A stretch of 64,000 nt of DNA from Cytobacillus oceanisediminis. GTDB taxonomy: Bacteria > Bacillota > Bacilli > Bacillales > Cytobacillaceae. The position numbers and the translations under genes are program-made. The DNA is taken from positions 1,791,501-1,855,500 of the forward strand of contig NZ_CP065511.1 of assembly GCF_022811925.1 (NCBI RefSeq), given 5' to 3'. Below are positions 9,079 through 18,233 of this stretch, one piece after another; within the stretch, counting starts at the first letter, position 1; each line of letters starts with the position of its first letter. The notes below the pieces were generated by a model, which worked only from the letters and a program-made list of their open reading frames with translations, searched no databases and had not been told where the DNA came from.

Positions 9079-10329
9079 TTGAAATTTTTATCCAGCATAG
9101 AAATGAATAAAATGGCAAAGAGCACACTAGCGCTGGTGATTGCAGGAACATTCACATTTTCAGCCGCAACAGCCTTTGCGAGTGAAAACAAGGAAGATGC
9201 AGATTTTGAAACAGTTGAAATAAAAAATGACCTGTCAGCGGAAGCAACAGCTGAATCAAATAAAGATGCAGCAGAATCCATTGAAAATGCTAAAGAAAAG
9301 CTTGATGAAATTGAATCAGAAACCCCATCTCTATTGCCTGGAAGCTTCTTCTACTTTGCAAAGCTTGCATTGGAAAAAGTGAAGCTTGCTCTAACTTTTG
9401 ATGACATAAAAGATGCAAAATTGCTTGCCGGTTACGCTGCAGAGCGTATGGCTGAAGCAGAAGCACTTTTTGCTGAAGGAAAGGAAGAAGAAGCTATTGA
9501 AGCAATAGAAAAAGCATTGGAACAGATGGAAAACGCTGAAACCATCGTTGATGAAGCTAATGAAGACACAGAAGAATCTAAATCAGATGATGAGTACAAC
9601 GGTAATCTAATCAGCGAAGACGAATCAGCTGAAGATGAGGCATCTGAAGAGGATGCTCCTGCTGAAGACTCTGCAGACGGTGAAGATTCTTCAGATAATG
9701 ACACGGCAGACAAGGAAACTGAAGAAGAAGTAAAGGAAATCCTTGCACAGAATATCATTGCCCTCCAGGCAAATCTGGCTAAGTTTTCAGAAAGATTCGA
9801 TGAAGATCATCCTGCCGTTTTAGCGATGCAAAAAAACATTGCTAAGTTCTCTGAAAAATGGTCTGAACAAGTGATAGATGAAAAAGAATATACTGGAAAT
9901 GACCAGGCTGGGCAAGCTGCAGAAATGGCGCCTGCACCGATTAAATCTGAAGATGCTTCTTCAGGAACTGAAACAGCAGAAGATCCGGCGAAAGAGATTG
10001 ATAAATCAGCTCCTGAAGAGAAAACTGTGTTACCTGAAGTTCCCGTGAAGGTATCTAAAGAAGCAAAAGATGCAGCTAAAGCTGAGAAGAAAAAAGCTCA
10101 TGAAGAGGCAAAAGTTATAGAGGCCCAAAAGAGAGCGGAAGCAAAGGCCGCACGCGAAGCAGCTAAACAAGCTGAAAAAGAAGCACGTGAGGAAGCTATG
10201 AAAGCAGCAAAAGAACAGCAGGCAAAGAAAGTTCAAGAAAAGCAGGCAGAGGCAAAGAGCCATGCCGGCAAAGGTAAAGAGAAAGCTGAAGAAGCAAAAG
10301 GTCAAGGCAAAGAGAATAAAGGCAACTAA
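9079..10329 (+). CDS. Secreted acidic DUF5667-like protein with Lys/Ala/Glu-rich tail
   Basis: About 416 residues. A Sec-type signal peptide is clear (basic MNKMAKS, hydrophobic core, cleavage after SAATAFA). Residues about 75-155 match the DUF5667 pattern: LLPGSFFYFAKLALEKVK, then AKLLAGYAAERMAEAEAL and helical repeats of Ala and Glu. An Asp/Glu/Ser-rich linker follows, then a second helical pair (IIALQANLAKFSERF, VLAMQKNIAKFSEKW), then a Lys/Ala/Glu-rich coiled-coil-like tail ending in KGKEKAEEAKGQGKENKGN. The TTG at 9079 is chosen because GAGGTGA (9067-9073) sits 5 bases before it. The function is unknown. It precedes sigI-rsgI, whose RsgI also ends in a charged low-complexity outer tail, suggesting a shared cell-surface theme (inference). 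Confidence 0.8.
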   Translation: MKFLSSIEMNKMAKSTLALVIAGTFTFSAATAFASENKEDADFETVEIKNDLSAEATAESNKDAAESIENAKEKLDEIESETPSLLPGSFFYFAKLALEKVKLALTFDDIKDAKLLAGYAAERMAEAEALFAEGKEEEAIEAIEKALEQMENAETIVDEANEDTEESKSDDEYNGNLISEDESAEDEASEEDAPAEDSADGEDSSDNDTADKETEEEVKEILAQNIIALQANLAKFSERFDEDHPAVLAMQKNIAKFSEKWSEQVIDEKEYTGNDQAGQAAEMAPAPIKSEDASSGTETAEDPAKEIDKSAPEEKTVLPEVPVKVSKEAKDAAKAEKKKAHEEAKVIEAQKRAEAKAAREAAKQAEKEAREEAMKAAKEQQAKKVQEKQAEAKSHAGKGKEKAEEAKGQGKENKGN

Positions 10330-10337
10330 TTTTAGCT

Positions 10338-10370
10338 GGAAAGGAAAGCACTTCGAGGCTTTCTTTTCCT
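10338..10370 (+). terminator. Hairpin after the DUF5667-like gene
   Basis: GGAAAGGAAAGC pairs with GCTTTCTTTTCC; the T-rich 3' arm gives a plausible intrinsic terminator separating this gene from sigI. Confidence 0.65.
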
Positions 10371-10413
10371 TAGTCAATAAAACCACCCTAAAAAAAATAA
10401 TCTGGACACCGTA

Positions 10414-10422
10414 TGTTATAAT
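10414..10422 (+). promoter_or_regulatory. Extended -10 promoter of sigI
   Basis: TG at 10414-10415, one base, then TATAAT at 10417-10422. No good -35 is seen at 17 bases, consistent with an extended -10 SigA promoter. Confidence 0.5.
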
Positions 10423-10446
10423 GTGTTTTGAAAAGAGGTGGGGCTA

Positions 10447-11190
10447 TTGCTAAGTTTATTGTTTATGGCGAAGAAGCGTAAAAGAACGCTCGAAGAAACG
10501 GTAGAGTTAATACAGCAGGGAGATACAGCATTAAATAATGAGCTAATAGAGTCATATAAGCCGTTTATTGCTAAAACAGTATCATCAGTCTGCAAGAGAT
10601 ACATACATGAATCAGATGATGAATTCAGCATTGGTCTCATCGCTTTTAATGAAGCCATTCAAAAGTACAGTCCTGATAAAGGGAGTTCATTGATCAGTTT
10701 TTCGGAAGTGCTGATTAAAAGGCGGGTTATTGACTATATCCGCAAGCAATCCAAATTTCAGAATCTTAGTTTTAATGGAGGCTCTAATCTGGAAGATGAT
10801 GATACGGGTTCGGCGATTGAAGACGAATTGTCCATTGAAGACTTCAGGAAAAAAACGGATGAAGAACTGAGAAAAGAAGAAATTCTCCAGTTTACACAGA
10901 TTCTGCAGGAATTCGACCTTACCTTCAGCGATCTGATCGAGCAGTCTCCAAAGCATGCAGATGCACGAAAAAATGCGATGACTGTAGCCAAGATTCTGGT
11001 TGAAAATGATGAACTCAAAAACATACTTTATGATAAAAAAAAGCTGCCTATAAAGCAGCTGGAGAGCTATGTTTCCTTAAGCAGAAAAACAATAGAGAGA
11101 AATAGGAAATATATAATTGCCATATCACTGATATTAACTGGTGATTATATCTTTCTAAAGGATTATATCAAAGGGGTGTTGGAAACGTGA
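10447..11190 (+). CDS. sigI: RNA polymerase sigma factor SigI
   Basis: About 247 residues, very close in pattern to B. subtilis SigI: NELIESYKPFIAKTVSSVCKR, DDEFSIGLIAFNEAIQKYSP, a region-2-like VIDYIRKQSKF and a C-terminal HTH (LPIKQLESYVSLSRKTIERNRKYIIA). SigI directs heat-shock and cell-wall genes in Bacillus. The TTG at 10447 is chosen because AGAGGTG at 10434-10440 lies 6 bases upstream, and the resulting N-terminus (LSLLF then KK) matches the family. The last codons overlap rsgI by four bases (GTGA), so the pair is translationally coupled. Confidence 0.95.
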   Translation: MLSLLFMAKKRKRTLEETVELIQQGDTALNNELIESYKPFIAKTVSSVCKRYIHESDDEFSIGLIAFNEAIQKYSPDKGSSLISFSEVLIKRRVIDYIRKQSKFQNLSFNGGSNLEDDDTGSAIEDELSIEDFRKKTDEELRKEEILQFTQILQEFDLTFSDLIEQSPKHADARKNAMTVAKILVENDELKNILYDKKKLPIKQLESYVSLSRKTIERNRKYIIAISLILTGDYIFLKDYIKGVLET

Positions 11191-12329
11191 AGACAGGAAT
11201 TATCATGGAAATAAATGAACGTTTTTTAACACTATTAACCCCGGAAGGAGAATTTCTGCGGGCCCGAAAACAAGATGGGGCATATGCACTTGGCCAGGAA
11301 ATTGAATTCTTCCCAATAGAACTGAAAAACGGAAAAAAGTCGTCGCCTTTAACTATTTTTAATCTATTTAGAGGAAAAGGATTAATGGCTGCAGCTTTTG
11401 CACTAATGCTCGCAATCGTTTCTTTACTGCCGTTCCTGCAAAACGACGAAGTGTATGCATATATGTCAATAGACGTTAATCCGAGTATTGAATTAGGGGT
11501 CAATCAAAAATATCAGGTAGTAGAACTCGTTCCTTATAATGAAGAAGGAGAACTAATTATCCAAAACATCAAGAACTGGAAAAAGAACAGCATTCATGAG
11601 GTAGCAGACAAAATTCTTCTTCAGATAAAGAAACAAGGCTATTTTAAGGAAAATAAAGAGGTAGTGATTGCTGCCGTATATACAGAACAGAATAAAGAAG
11701 CGGATGAGCGAATTCAGGAGGAGTTGGCAGATATAAAACAGGCTGCACAAAAAGAGCAGCTTGAAGTAACTTTACTGGAAGCTAGTGAAGAGGAAAGAGA
11801 AGCTGCTATTGAAAAAGGGCTCTCACCTGGATTATATAAAGAAAATAAATTAAAAGCTGACGCTGACAAGAAAGAAAAACCTGAACCTGCAATTCCGGAT
11901 AAAGAGACAGATAAAGAATCTCATGCTCCGCAAAAACCGGCAGAAAATACGCAAAGCCAATTAAAAAAGCAGCAGCAAATAGAAGTGAATAAAGAAAAAC
12001 CTGCTGTTCCAGGGCAAATAAAGAAATCTGAGAAACAGCAAAAACAGCAAAATAACAGCGGTAAAAACAATGGGAATAATTATGAAAAAAGGCACAATAA
12101 TATAGAAAAGAAAGACCAAGGAAATAATGTAAAAGCCCAAAATCATCCAAGTGAAAAAAAAAATAATAAGGCTAATGAAAACAGAAATAACACCGAGAGA
12201 AATCCTAAAGAAATAGAAAATGGGAAAAACAGAAGCGAAAATGGTCCTGAGAGAAACCAAGACAGGGACAATCGCAATAATTCCAGCGGAAATAAGCAAG
12301 GTAAACACGATGAAAGAGGAAATCGATAA
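11187..12329 (+). CDS. rsgI: Anti-sigma factor RsgI
   Basis: A single-pass membrane anti-sigma factor of SigI, 380 residues. The cytoplasmic RsgI_N domain (about 1-55) is followed by one TM helix (about 68-88, LMAAAFALMLAIVSLLPFL). The outer domain starts SIDVNPSIELGVN; the Asn-Pro in this stretch is the site where RsgI family members are known to self-cleave. From residue about 200 the outer part becomes a long low-complexity region rich in Lys, Glu, Asn and Gln, with no recognisable carbohydrate-binding or other sensor module. It starts with a GTG overlapping the sigI stop and ends at a strong terminator. What signal the tail senses is unknown; wall polymers are a guess. Confidence 0.95.
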   Translation: MKTGIIMEINERFLTLLTPEGEFLRARKQDGAYALGQEIEFFPIELKNGKKSSPLTIFNLFRGKGLMAAAFALMLAIVSLLPFLQNDEVYAYMSIDVNPSIELGVNQKYQVVELVPYNEEGELIIQNIKNWKKNSIHEVADKILLQIKKQGYFKENKEVVIAAVYTEQNKEADERIQEELADIKQAAQKEQLEVTLLEASEEEREAAIEKGLSPGLYKENKLKADADKKEKPEPAIPDKETDKESHAPQKPAENTQSQLKKQQQIEVNKEKPAVPGQIKKSEKQQKQQNNSGKNNGNNYEKRHNNIEKKDQGNNVKAQNHPSEKKNNKANENRNNTERNPKEIENGKNRSENGPERNQDRDNRNNSSGNKQGKHDERGNR

Positions 12330-12335
12330 AAATGA

Positions 12336-12362
12336 AGTCCGGAGCTCGCTCCGGACTTTTTC
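12336..12362 (+). terminator. sigI-rsgI terminator
   Basis: Perfect 9-bp stem AGTCCGGAG / CTCCGGACT with a CTCG loop and a T-run. Confidence 0.92.
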
Positions 12363-12378
12363 CATTTATATGAAGTTG

Positions 12379-12579
12379 TTATTGATTATTCTGGCCGGAC
12401 ATTTGTGCCTGGGCTTGCTGCACTAATCGCTTAGTAATTTCTCCGCCGACGGATCCGTTAGCCCGGGATACAGTATCAGAGCCTAATTGAACACCAAATT
12501 CCTGGGCAATTTCATATTTAACCTGGTCCATGTATTGTTCAATCCCAGGAACTAAAAGCTTATTGCTGCTTCTTGCCAT
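12379..12579 (-). CDS. sspD: Alpha/beta-type small acid-soluble spore protein
   Basis: A 66-residue DNA-binding protein of the spore core. The germination protease (GPR) site E-I-A-Q-E-F-G is at residues 23-29, and the family C-terminal block [18 protein letters not shown] is present. SASPs of this type coat and protect spore DNA and are degraded at germination. ATG GCA is chosen because AAAGGAG lies 9 bases upstream; the TTG three codons earlier abuts that site. The name sspD is from position, since B. subtilis sspD also follows rsgI. A SigG-type promoter is visible at 12634-12662, so forespore expression is expected. Confidence 0.95.
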   Translation of the reverse strand: MARSSNKLLVPGIEQYMDQVKYEIAQEFGVQLGSDTVSRANGSVGGEITKRLVQQAQAQMSGQNNQ

Positions 12580-12633
12580 TGTATTCAACTCCTTTTTATT
12601 GGTCTTACAGAGTTTATCTTCCCTCTGTATTTG

Positions 12634-12662
12634 TAGTATGAATTAAAAAGGGGGTTTCATAA
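12634..12662 (-). promoter_or_regulatory. SigG-type promoter of sspD
   Basis: On the minus strand, TTATG (12658-12662), 17 bases, then CATACTA (12634-12640). The -10 is a perfect forespore SigG box and the spacing is right. Confidence 0.75.
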
Positions 12663-12691
12663 GTGGTAATATTTCGGCATAAGCAGTTTCT

Positions 12692-14023
12692 TTACTTTTC
12701 TTTATCAACAGCAGCTTCCAGAAGAATATCTGCAATATGAACGGCCTTTGCGTTTCCGGATAAACCTTCCCGTTCTATCCCCAGCTTCATCTGCAGAAGA
12801 CAGCCCGGATTCGAGGTCACAATTACTGCTGCATCTGCCGACTTGGCCTGAATCATTTTATGATCAAGTATTTGCATAGACATTTCAGATTCAACAATAT
12901 TATAAATACCGGCAGAGCCGCAGCATCTGTCTGCATCCTTCATTTCCCTAAATTCGATGCCTTTAATTGAATTCAGAAGGGTACGCGGTGCTGTTGAGGT
13001 TTTCATGACATTGCGCAAATGACAGGAATCCTGATAGGTTATGATCTGCCCTGGCAGCTCAAGATTAACTTTTTTGTGAAATTCAAGTTCGTATAGAATT
13101 TCGCTGATATCTTTGAGCTTTTGCGAAAACTTTACAGCTCTTTCATGCCATTCCCGGTCATCTTTAAGAAGATGGTCATAGTCAATAAGGAATGCTCCGC
13201 ATCCACCTGCATTTGTAATGATATAGTCTGCGTCCAGTTTCTCAAAAGCCTCTATGTTCCGCTTTGCCAAGTTTTTGGCCGCTTGTTTTTCACCGCTATG
13301 GCCATGAAGAGCGCCGCAGCAGGCTTGATTTTGAGGAATATGGATTTCACATCCTGCAAGCTGCAGAAGTTTTATTGTCGCATTATTGGTTTCCAGGAAC
13401 ATCGTATCCATTAAGCACCCAGTAAAAAAAGCGGCTTTTTTTATAGGTTTATCTGCTGAGAGATAGGATGGCCTATTTTTCATTTCTTTTAATTTTGGTA
13501 CTTGAGGAAGTACCTTTTCCATGGCCGTGAGGTTTTTTGGAAGCCAATTCAGCATTCCTGTTTTCCTGGCGGCCGATTGCAGACCTGAACGCTGATAAAA
13601 GCCTAATAGGCCGGCAGCTGCCCTCATTCTGTTCTGGTGGGGGAAAAGCCCATTAAAGACCAAACTGCGAACAGCTTTGACCGGAAGCGAGTGTTTCTTA
13701 TTCTGATTAATAATATCTCTCGCTTCTTCCAGCAAGTGTCCATATTTTACTCCTGAAGGACATACAGGCTCGCATGCCCGGCAGCCCAGGCAAAGATCAA
13801 GAGATCTCTCTACGTCTTCATCCGGTTCAATCAATCCGTCAGCAACAGCTTTCATTAACGCGATCCTGCCCCTTGGAGAGTGTGTTTCTTTAAAGCCTGA
13901 CTCGACATAAGTAGGGCAGGAAGGGAGGCAAAAGCCGCAGCGCATGCAATTCAGGAGCTCATCTTCATTCATTCGGTTCTTAAATTCTTCCTGAATGATT
14001 GTTTGTTCTTTTAATGTTGTCAT
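12692..14023 (-). CDS. glcF: Glycolate oxidase iron-sulfur subunit
   Basis: A 443-residue protein with two N-terminal [4Fe-4S] motifs, CMRCGFCLPSCP (residues about 24-35) and CLGCRACEPVCP (about 75-86). Two CCG (cysteine-rich) domains follow, marked by CCGALHGHSG near residue 236 and CCGSAGIYN near residue 368. With GlcD it oxidises glycolate to glyoxylate and passes electrons onward, probably to quinone. Its ATG overlaps the glcD stop by 4 bases (ATGA), so it is coupled to glcD. D-lactate or a 2-hydroxyglutarate-type substrate is possible for this family. No third subunit (GlcE) is present, as in B. subtilis ysfCD. Confidence 0.92.
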   Translation of the reverse strand: MTTLKEQTIIQEEFKNRMNEDELLNCMRCGFCLPSCPTYVESGFKETHSPRGRIALMKAVADGLIEPDEDVERSLDLCLGCRACEPVCPSGVKYGHLLEEARDIINQNKKHSLPVKAVRSLVFNGLFPHQNRMRAAAGLLGFYQRSGLQSAARKTGMLNWLPKNLTAMEKVLPQVPKLKEMKNRPSYLSADKPIKKAAFFTGCLMDTMFLETNNATIKLLQLAGCEIHIPQNQACCGALHGHSGEKQAAKNLAKRNIEAFEKLDADYIITNAGGCGAFLIDYDHLLKDDREWHERAVKFSQKLKDISEILYELEFHKKVNLELPGQIITYQDSCHLRNVMKTSTAPRTLLNSIKGIEFREMKDADRCCGSAGIYNIVESEMSMQILDHKMIQAKSADAAVIVTSNPGCLLQMKLGIEREGLSGNAKAVHIADILLEAAVDKEK

Positions 14024-15432
14024 TGTGCAACCACCACTCGTTTTCTGTTATCCTTGGCAAAAATTTTGCCGGGATTAAGAATGTTATTGGGGTCTAAAGC
14101 AGTCTTAACAGCTTTCATTGCATCAATCCCAGCCTTCCCCAGTTTCAGTTCTAGATAGGGAGCTTTCATGATCCCTACTCCATGTTCGCCTGTTATAGTC
14201 CCTCCAAGTTCAATCGCCTTGACAAAAATCTCTTCAAAAGCTTTTTCAACCCGTTCCATTTCATCTTTATCCCGGGCATCTGCGGGGCAGGTCGGATGCA
14301 GGTTTCCATCACCGGCATGGCCAAATGTACAAATGAAAAGTCCGTATTTTTTGGAAATTTCATTTATTGCTTTTACCATGTTGGCAATTTCAGATCTTGG
14401 CACTGTAGCATCTTCAAGAATGGTCGTCGGCTTTAGGCGTGCGAGAGCCGATAATGCGGCACGCCTAGCAGTCCGCAAGGCTTCTGCTTCCATTTCAGAA
14501 TTTGCGAGCTGTACAGATACAGCCCCTTGTTTCTTGCAGATTTCAGCCATTTTCTGCATATCCTTTTCCACGACCTCAAGCGGACCATCCTGTTCAATAA
14601 GAAGTACAGCTTGGACATCGGTTGGCAATCCAATTTGGGCGAAATCCTCAACTGCTTTTAATGTAGGCTGATCTAAAAATTCAAGGGTGGCGGGTATGAT
14701 TTTGTCTGCGATGATTTTTGAGACTGATTTTGCAGCTTGTTCAAGATCCTGATATAGAGCGAGCATTGTCTTTTTTGACTCAGGAAGCGGGATTAATTTT
14801 AATGTTGCTTCCGTAATAATCCCCAAAGTTCCTTCAGATCCAACCAGCAGTCTGGTAAAATCATATCCTGCCACGTCCTTCGCAAGCTTGCCGCCCGTTC
14901 TGATAATGTCTCCGCCCGCAAGTACAGCTTCCAGCCCCATCACATAGTCCCTTGTAACTCCATATTTCAATCCACGCAGTCCGCCTGAATTTTCATTGAT
15001 GTTTCCTCCGATTGTGCTTATTTTCATCGAACTTGGATCAGGAGGATAAAAAAGCCCTCTTGCTTCAACCTGGTTAATCATGTCAAGCGTGATGACACCG
15101 GGCTGTACTGTAACCGTAAGATTTTCTTCATCGATTTCAATGACTTTATTCATATGCTTAAACAGGAGTACAATCCCGCCTTCTGTAGGACAGGTGCCTG
15201 CACATAAATTGGTGCCTGATCCCCTTGGTACGATGGGAATTGCTGAGCTGCTGCAAATCTTGAGGATGCTGGAAACTTCCTGAGCATTTCGCGGACTGAT
15301 CACTGCATCGGGCATCGATTGGAAATTTGGTGTCGCGTCATATGAATAGACGAGGCGCCCTGCTTTGGAGTCATCATAATTATCAGCGCCGACAACGGCA
15401 ATTAATTCTTCTTTTATTTGAACATCAACCAA
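14020..15432 (-). CDS. glcD: Glycolate oxidase FAD-linked subunit
   Basis: A 470-residue flavoprotein of the FAD-linked oxidase (VAO/PCMH) family. The FAD-binding half shows VPRGSGTNLCAG, STIGGNINENSGG and GGKLAKDVAGYD; the C-terminal half has the metal/substrate motif FGHAGDGNLHP and GEHGVGIMK. It catalyses oxidation of glycolate or a related 2-hydroxy acid. Translation starts at TTG 15432, 7 bases after AAAGGAGAGG. It lies between the cdaR-type regulator (same strand, upstream) and glcF. The terminator at 15483-15506 partly separates it from the regulator, so it probably also has its own promoter. Confidence 0.93.
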   Translation of the reverse strand: MVDVQIKEELIAVVGADNYDDSKAGRLVYSYDATPNFQSMPDAVISPRNAQEVSSILKICSSSAIPIVPRGSGTNLCAGTCPTEGGIVLLFKHMNKVIEIDEENLTVTVQPGVITLDMINQVEARGLFYPPDPSSMKISTIGGNINENSGGLRGLKYGVTRDYVMGLEAVLAGGDIIRTGGKLAKDVAGYDFTRLLVGSEGTLGIITEATLKLIPLPESKKTMLALYQDLEQAAKSVSKIIADKIIPATLEFLDQPTLKAVEDFAQIGLPTDVQAVLLIEQDGPLEVVEKDMQKMAEICKKQGAVSVQLANSEMEAEALRTARRAALSALARLKPTTILEDATVPRSEIANMVKAINEISKKYGLFICTFGHAGDGNLHPTCPADARDKDEMERVEKAFEEIFVKAIELGGTITGEHGVGIMKAPYLELKLGKAGIDAMKAVKTALDPNNILNPGKIFAKDNRKRVVVAQ

Positions 15433-15482
15433 ATGGATCCTCTCCTTTAATGTAAACTGGCAATATCTATTTCTTTAAGTAT

Positions 15483-15506
15483 AAAAAAAGCAGGGAACAC
15501 CCTGCT
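15483..15506 (-). terminator. Terminator between the CdaR-type regulator and glcD
   Basis: Read on the minus strand, stem AGCAGGG/CCCTGCT with a 4-base loop, then a T-run. Confidence 0.85.
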
Positions 15507-15537
15507 ATGGTTAACTATACAAATATTGATGTCTATT

Positions 15538-16656
15538 TTAATTGTTTTTTGTGCCTTCCTCTAAAAGTTTTACCGCTATAAATAATTTCATTAAATCATT
15601 CAAATTAGATGTATATAGCCCGGAAAGATCCGATATTTTTTTGAGTCTGTAATGAAGGGTGTTAATATGTATATGCAAGGCCTCAGCAGTATTTTTCAAG
15701 GAATGATTTTGCCTGAACAGTTCCTGAAGAGTTACCATAAGATCCTGTTCATTCATGAATGTGCCGATGGTTCTTTCTATAAAGTCCTTTTTAGTTTCTG
15801 GAGATAGATCATCAAATATCATTTCAATGGTCAAATCCTGATCAAATATGATGGTGCCTCGGTCTTTTGCGATTTTTAACGCTCGCTCTGCCTGCATAAA
15901 TGAGTCGGAAAGGCTGAAGGGAGGCAATGGTTTACCGGTACCAATGCTTACTTCAGCAGCTAGAAGGTTTTCAAGAAAACGATGGAAGCGGGTGACCTTT
16001 TCCCCTATACTATTTTCTTTTTTTGCTGAAGAAACCCCGGCTAAAAGCACAATTCGATTGTTGCCCCAGCGAATCAGAATATCATGCGGACCTGCTTCTT
16101 TCCAAGATAAAATTCTATTCCAAAGATCCCGATGAAGCAATTGGCTATTTTGCCTGAACTCTGCTATAGAAACCTGTCTGTCAACAGCCAGATTTATTTT
16201 CAGCAGATGAGCCCGTTCTTTGAATGCAGGATCCCATTCTTTTTTCTCCAGCCAGTCAAACATAAAACCTTCCAGTGCACGAGCCTGCCAATCGAGCTGC
16301 TCTGCAAAGTAACTTTCACTGATAAATAACTCTGTTAGTTTGCGGATGATTTCTGCGAATGGGGAAATTTTATTGGGATTTCCGGTTATGCCAATAACGC
16401 CAACTGTTTCCCCTTTAAAAAAGATCGGCAGGTTAATACCCGCTTTTACACCCTGAAGGCGTGACTGATCCTCCCTGGTAATAATCAGCTTTTCCTTATT
16501 TTTCATGCTAAGAAGTGCTCCTTCATGAAAACTGCCTATTCTGCCTGCATCTGTACTTGCAATGATCACCCCGCAGGTATTGGCAACTATGATATCTTCC
16601 TGAAGAAACTGACGCACTTCAGCTATAATTTTTTCAGCCAGGTCAGGCAACAACAT
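15538..16656 (-). CDS. CdaR-type sugar-diacid/hydroxyacid transcriptional regulator
   Basis: A 372-residue regulator. The N-terminal putative sugar-acid recognition domain (residues 1-130) shows VANTCGVIIASTDAGRIGSFHEGA and GINLPIFFKGETVGVIGITG. The C-terminal PucR-type HTH (about 315-365) contains NTAEALHIHINTLHYRLKKISDLSGL. It corresponds in type and position to YsfB beside ysfCD in B. subtilis, so it most likely activates glcDF in response to glycolate or glycerate (inference). The ATG follows GGGAG by 7 bases. ktrD is divergent. Confidence 0.87.
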   Translation of the reverse strand: MLLPDLAEKIIAEVRQFLQEDIIVANTCGVIIASTDAGRIGSFHEGALLSMKNKEKLIITREDQSRLQGVKAGINLPIFFKGETVGVIGITGNPNKISPFAEIIRKLTELFISESYFAEQLDWQARALEGFMFDWLEKKEWDPAFKERAHLLKINLAVDRQVSIAEFRQNSQLLHRDLWNRILSWKEAGPHDILIRWGNNRIVLLAGVSSAKKENSIGEKVTRFHRFLENLLAAEVSIGTGKPLPPFSLSDSFMQAERALKIAKDRGTIIFDQDLTIEMIFDDLSPETKKDFIERTIGTFMNEQDLMVTLQELFRQNHSLKNTAEALHIHINTLHYRLKKISDLSGLYTSNLNDLMKLFIAVKLLEEGTKNN

Positions 16657-16794
16657 GTCATATCTCCCTTTGATTTTTTGACTTTATTATATATAAATAA
16701 AAAACTTCCTGCGAATTTTCTAATATCCCTTTTAAAAACCGGGTATATTCATTATGATAAGGGTTAGAAAAATTTCGAAGGGGACAGGTATGAT

Positions 16795-18159
16795 ATGTGG
16801 AAAGACGTAAGAAGTTGGCTGGATAAACTAACACCTGCCCAAGTAATATCCGGATATTATTTATTGGCAGTATCTGTATCGGTACTTTTATTAAGAATAC
16901 CGGCTGTACATAAACCAGGAGTGGCGGTTGCATTTATTGATACGGTTTTCACTGCTGTAAGTGCAGTCAGTGTGACTGGTCTGTCTGTGGTTGATATATC
17001 AGAAACATACAGTGTTTTTGGTTATTTTGTCATCATGTTCATCCTTCAGTTTGGCGGAATAGGGATCATGGCGCTGGGCACATTCTTTTGGCTTCTGCTG
17101 GGCCGCAAGATTGGATTAAGAGGGCGCCGCCTCATAATGGTCGATCATAATCAATATGCTTTGTCAGGCCTGGTCAATTTAGTAAAAGAAATCATTAAAA
17201 TTATATTAGTGATTGAAACGCTTGGTGCACTAATATTGGGTTTTCATTTTCTTAAATATTATCCGGCATGGGATGACGCATTCCTGCATGCGCTGTTCGC
17301 ATCTGTCAGTGCAACAACCAACGGAGGCATGGATATTACAGGAGCCTCTCTTAAACCATATGCCGGCGATTATTTCGTGCAGCTGATCAATATTATTCTG
17401 ATTACTTTAGGAGCTATAGGTTTTCCTGTTCTTATCGAATTAAAGCAATATTTATTTCGGAATAAATGGGATCAGGAACCATCTTTTCGCTTTTCCTTAT
17501 TTGCAAAATTGACGACTGTTACGTATGCCGCCCTTCTTGTGTTTGGTACGGTTATATTGCTCATCATGGAATTCAATCAATATTTTAAAGACATGAACTG
17601 GCATGAAAGCTTCTTTTATGCATTCTTCCAATCCGCAACCACCCGGAGCGGCGGTTTATCAACCATGGATGTAAATGAGTTTACAATGCCTACTCTCATC
17701 ATAATGAGTATTTTAATGTTCATCGGGGCATCACCGAGTTCTGTCGGCGGGGGCATCAGGACGACTACCTTTGCTGTGAATATCCTTTTTATATATCACT
17801 TTGCCAAAGGAAATCGGGATATAAAAATATTTAAAAGAGAAATTCATGAAGATGATATTCTGAAGTCCCTTGCTATCACATTGCTTGCAATTGGAATGTG
17901 TTTTCTCTCTGTTGTCATTCTAAGTATTACAGAAAAGCAGATGGAGCTTATTGAAATAATTTTCGAGGTCTGTTCAGCTTTTGGTACTACAGGTCTATCG
18001 TTAGGAATCACACCTGAATTATCAATGATCGGGAAATGTATCATAATGGCCTTAATGTTTATTGGAAGAATTGGATTAACTTCTTTCTTATTTATTATAG
18101 GCGGCAAAGAAAAACAGCCGAATTTTCATTATCCTAAAGAGCGAGTTATTATTGGATAA
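16795..18159 (+). CDS. ktrD: Ktr potassium uptake channel subunit (KtrB/KtrD, TrkH family)
   Basis: A 454-residue K+ translocating subunit with the four-fold M1-P-M2 architecture of the Trk/Ktr/HKT family. The four pore-filter glycine motifs are visible: SVTGLS (near residue 62), TTNGGM (near 178), TTRSGG (near 282) and GTTGLS (near 398). These channels work with a cytoplasmic RCK ring (KtrA or KtrC), which is not encoded here. That orphan state and the location after sspD favour KtrD over KtrB. It has its own terminator. The exact paralogue (B or D) rests on synteny only. Confidence 0.92.
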   Translation: MWKDVRSWLDKLTPAQVISGYYLLAVSVSVLLLRIPAVHKPGVAVAFIDTVFTAVSAVSVTGLSVVDISETYSVFGYFVIMFILQFGGIGIMALGTFFWLLLGRKIGLRGRRLIMVDHNQYALSGLVNLVKEIIKIILVIETLGALILGFHFLKYYPAWDDAFLHALFASVSATTNGGMDITGASLKPYAGDYFVQLINIILITLGAIGFPVLIELKQYLFRNKWDQEPSFRFSLFAKLTTVTYAALLVFGTVILLIMEFNQYFKDMNWHESFFYAFFQSATTRSGGLSTMDVNEFTMPTLIIMSILMFIGASPSSVGGGIRTTTFAVNILFIYHFAKGNRDIKIFKREIHEDDILKSLAITLLAIGMCFLSVVILSITEKQMELIEIIFEVCSAFGTTGLSLGITPELSMIGKCIIMALMFIGRIGLTSFLFIIGGKEKQPNFHYPKERVIIG

Positions 18160-18197
18160 AAAGCAGCCCGGAAGTTAATTCCGGACTGCTTTTTTTG
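18158..18197 (+). terminator. ktrD terminator
   Basis: Imperfect stem AAGCAGcCCGGAA / TTCCGGaCTGCTT followed by a long T-run; it overlaps the stop codon. Confidence 0.88.
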
Positions 18198-18233
18198 TCT
18201 ATACCCATCGCCTATGCGCTTGGGCTTTTCTTA

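Noticed and set aside
9432..9758. Antisense 108-codon Ser/Ala-rich frame in the DUF5667-like gene
   Set aside because: Caused by the low-complexity GAA/GAT codons of the plus-strand gene.
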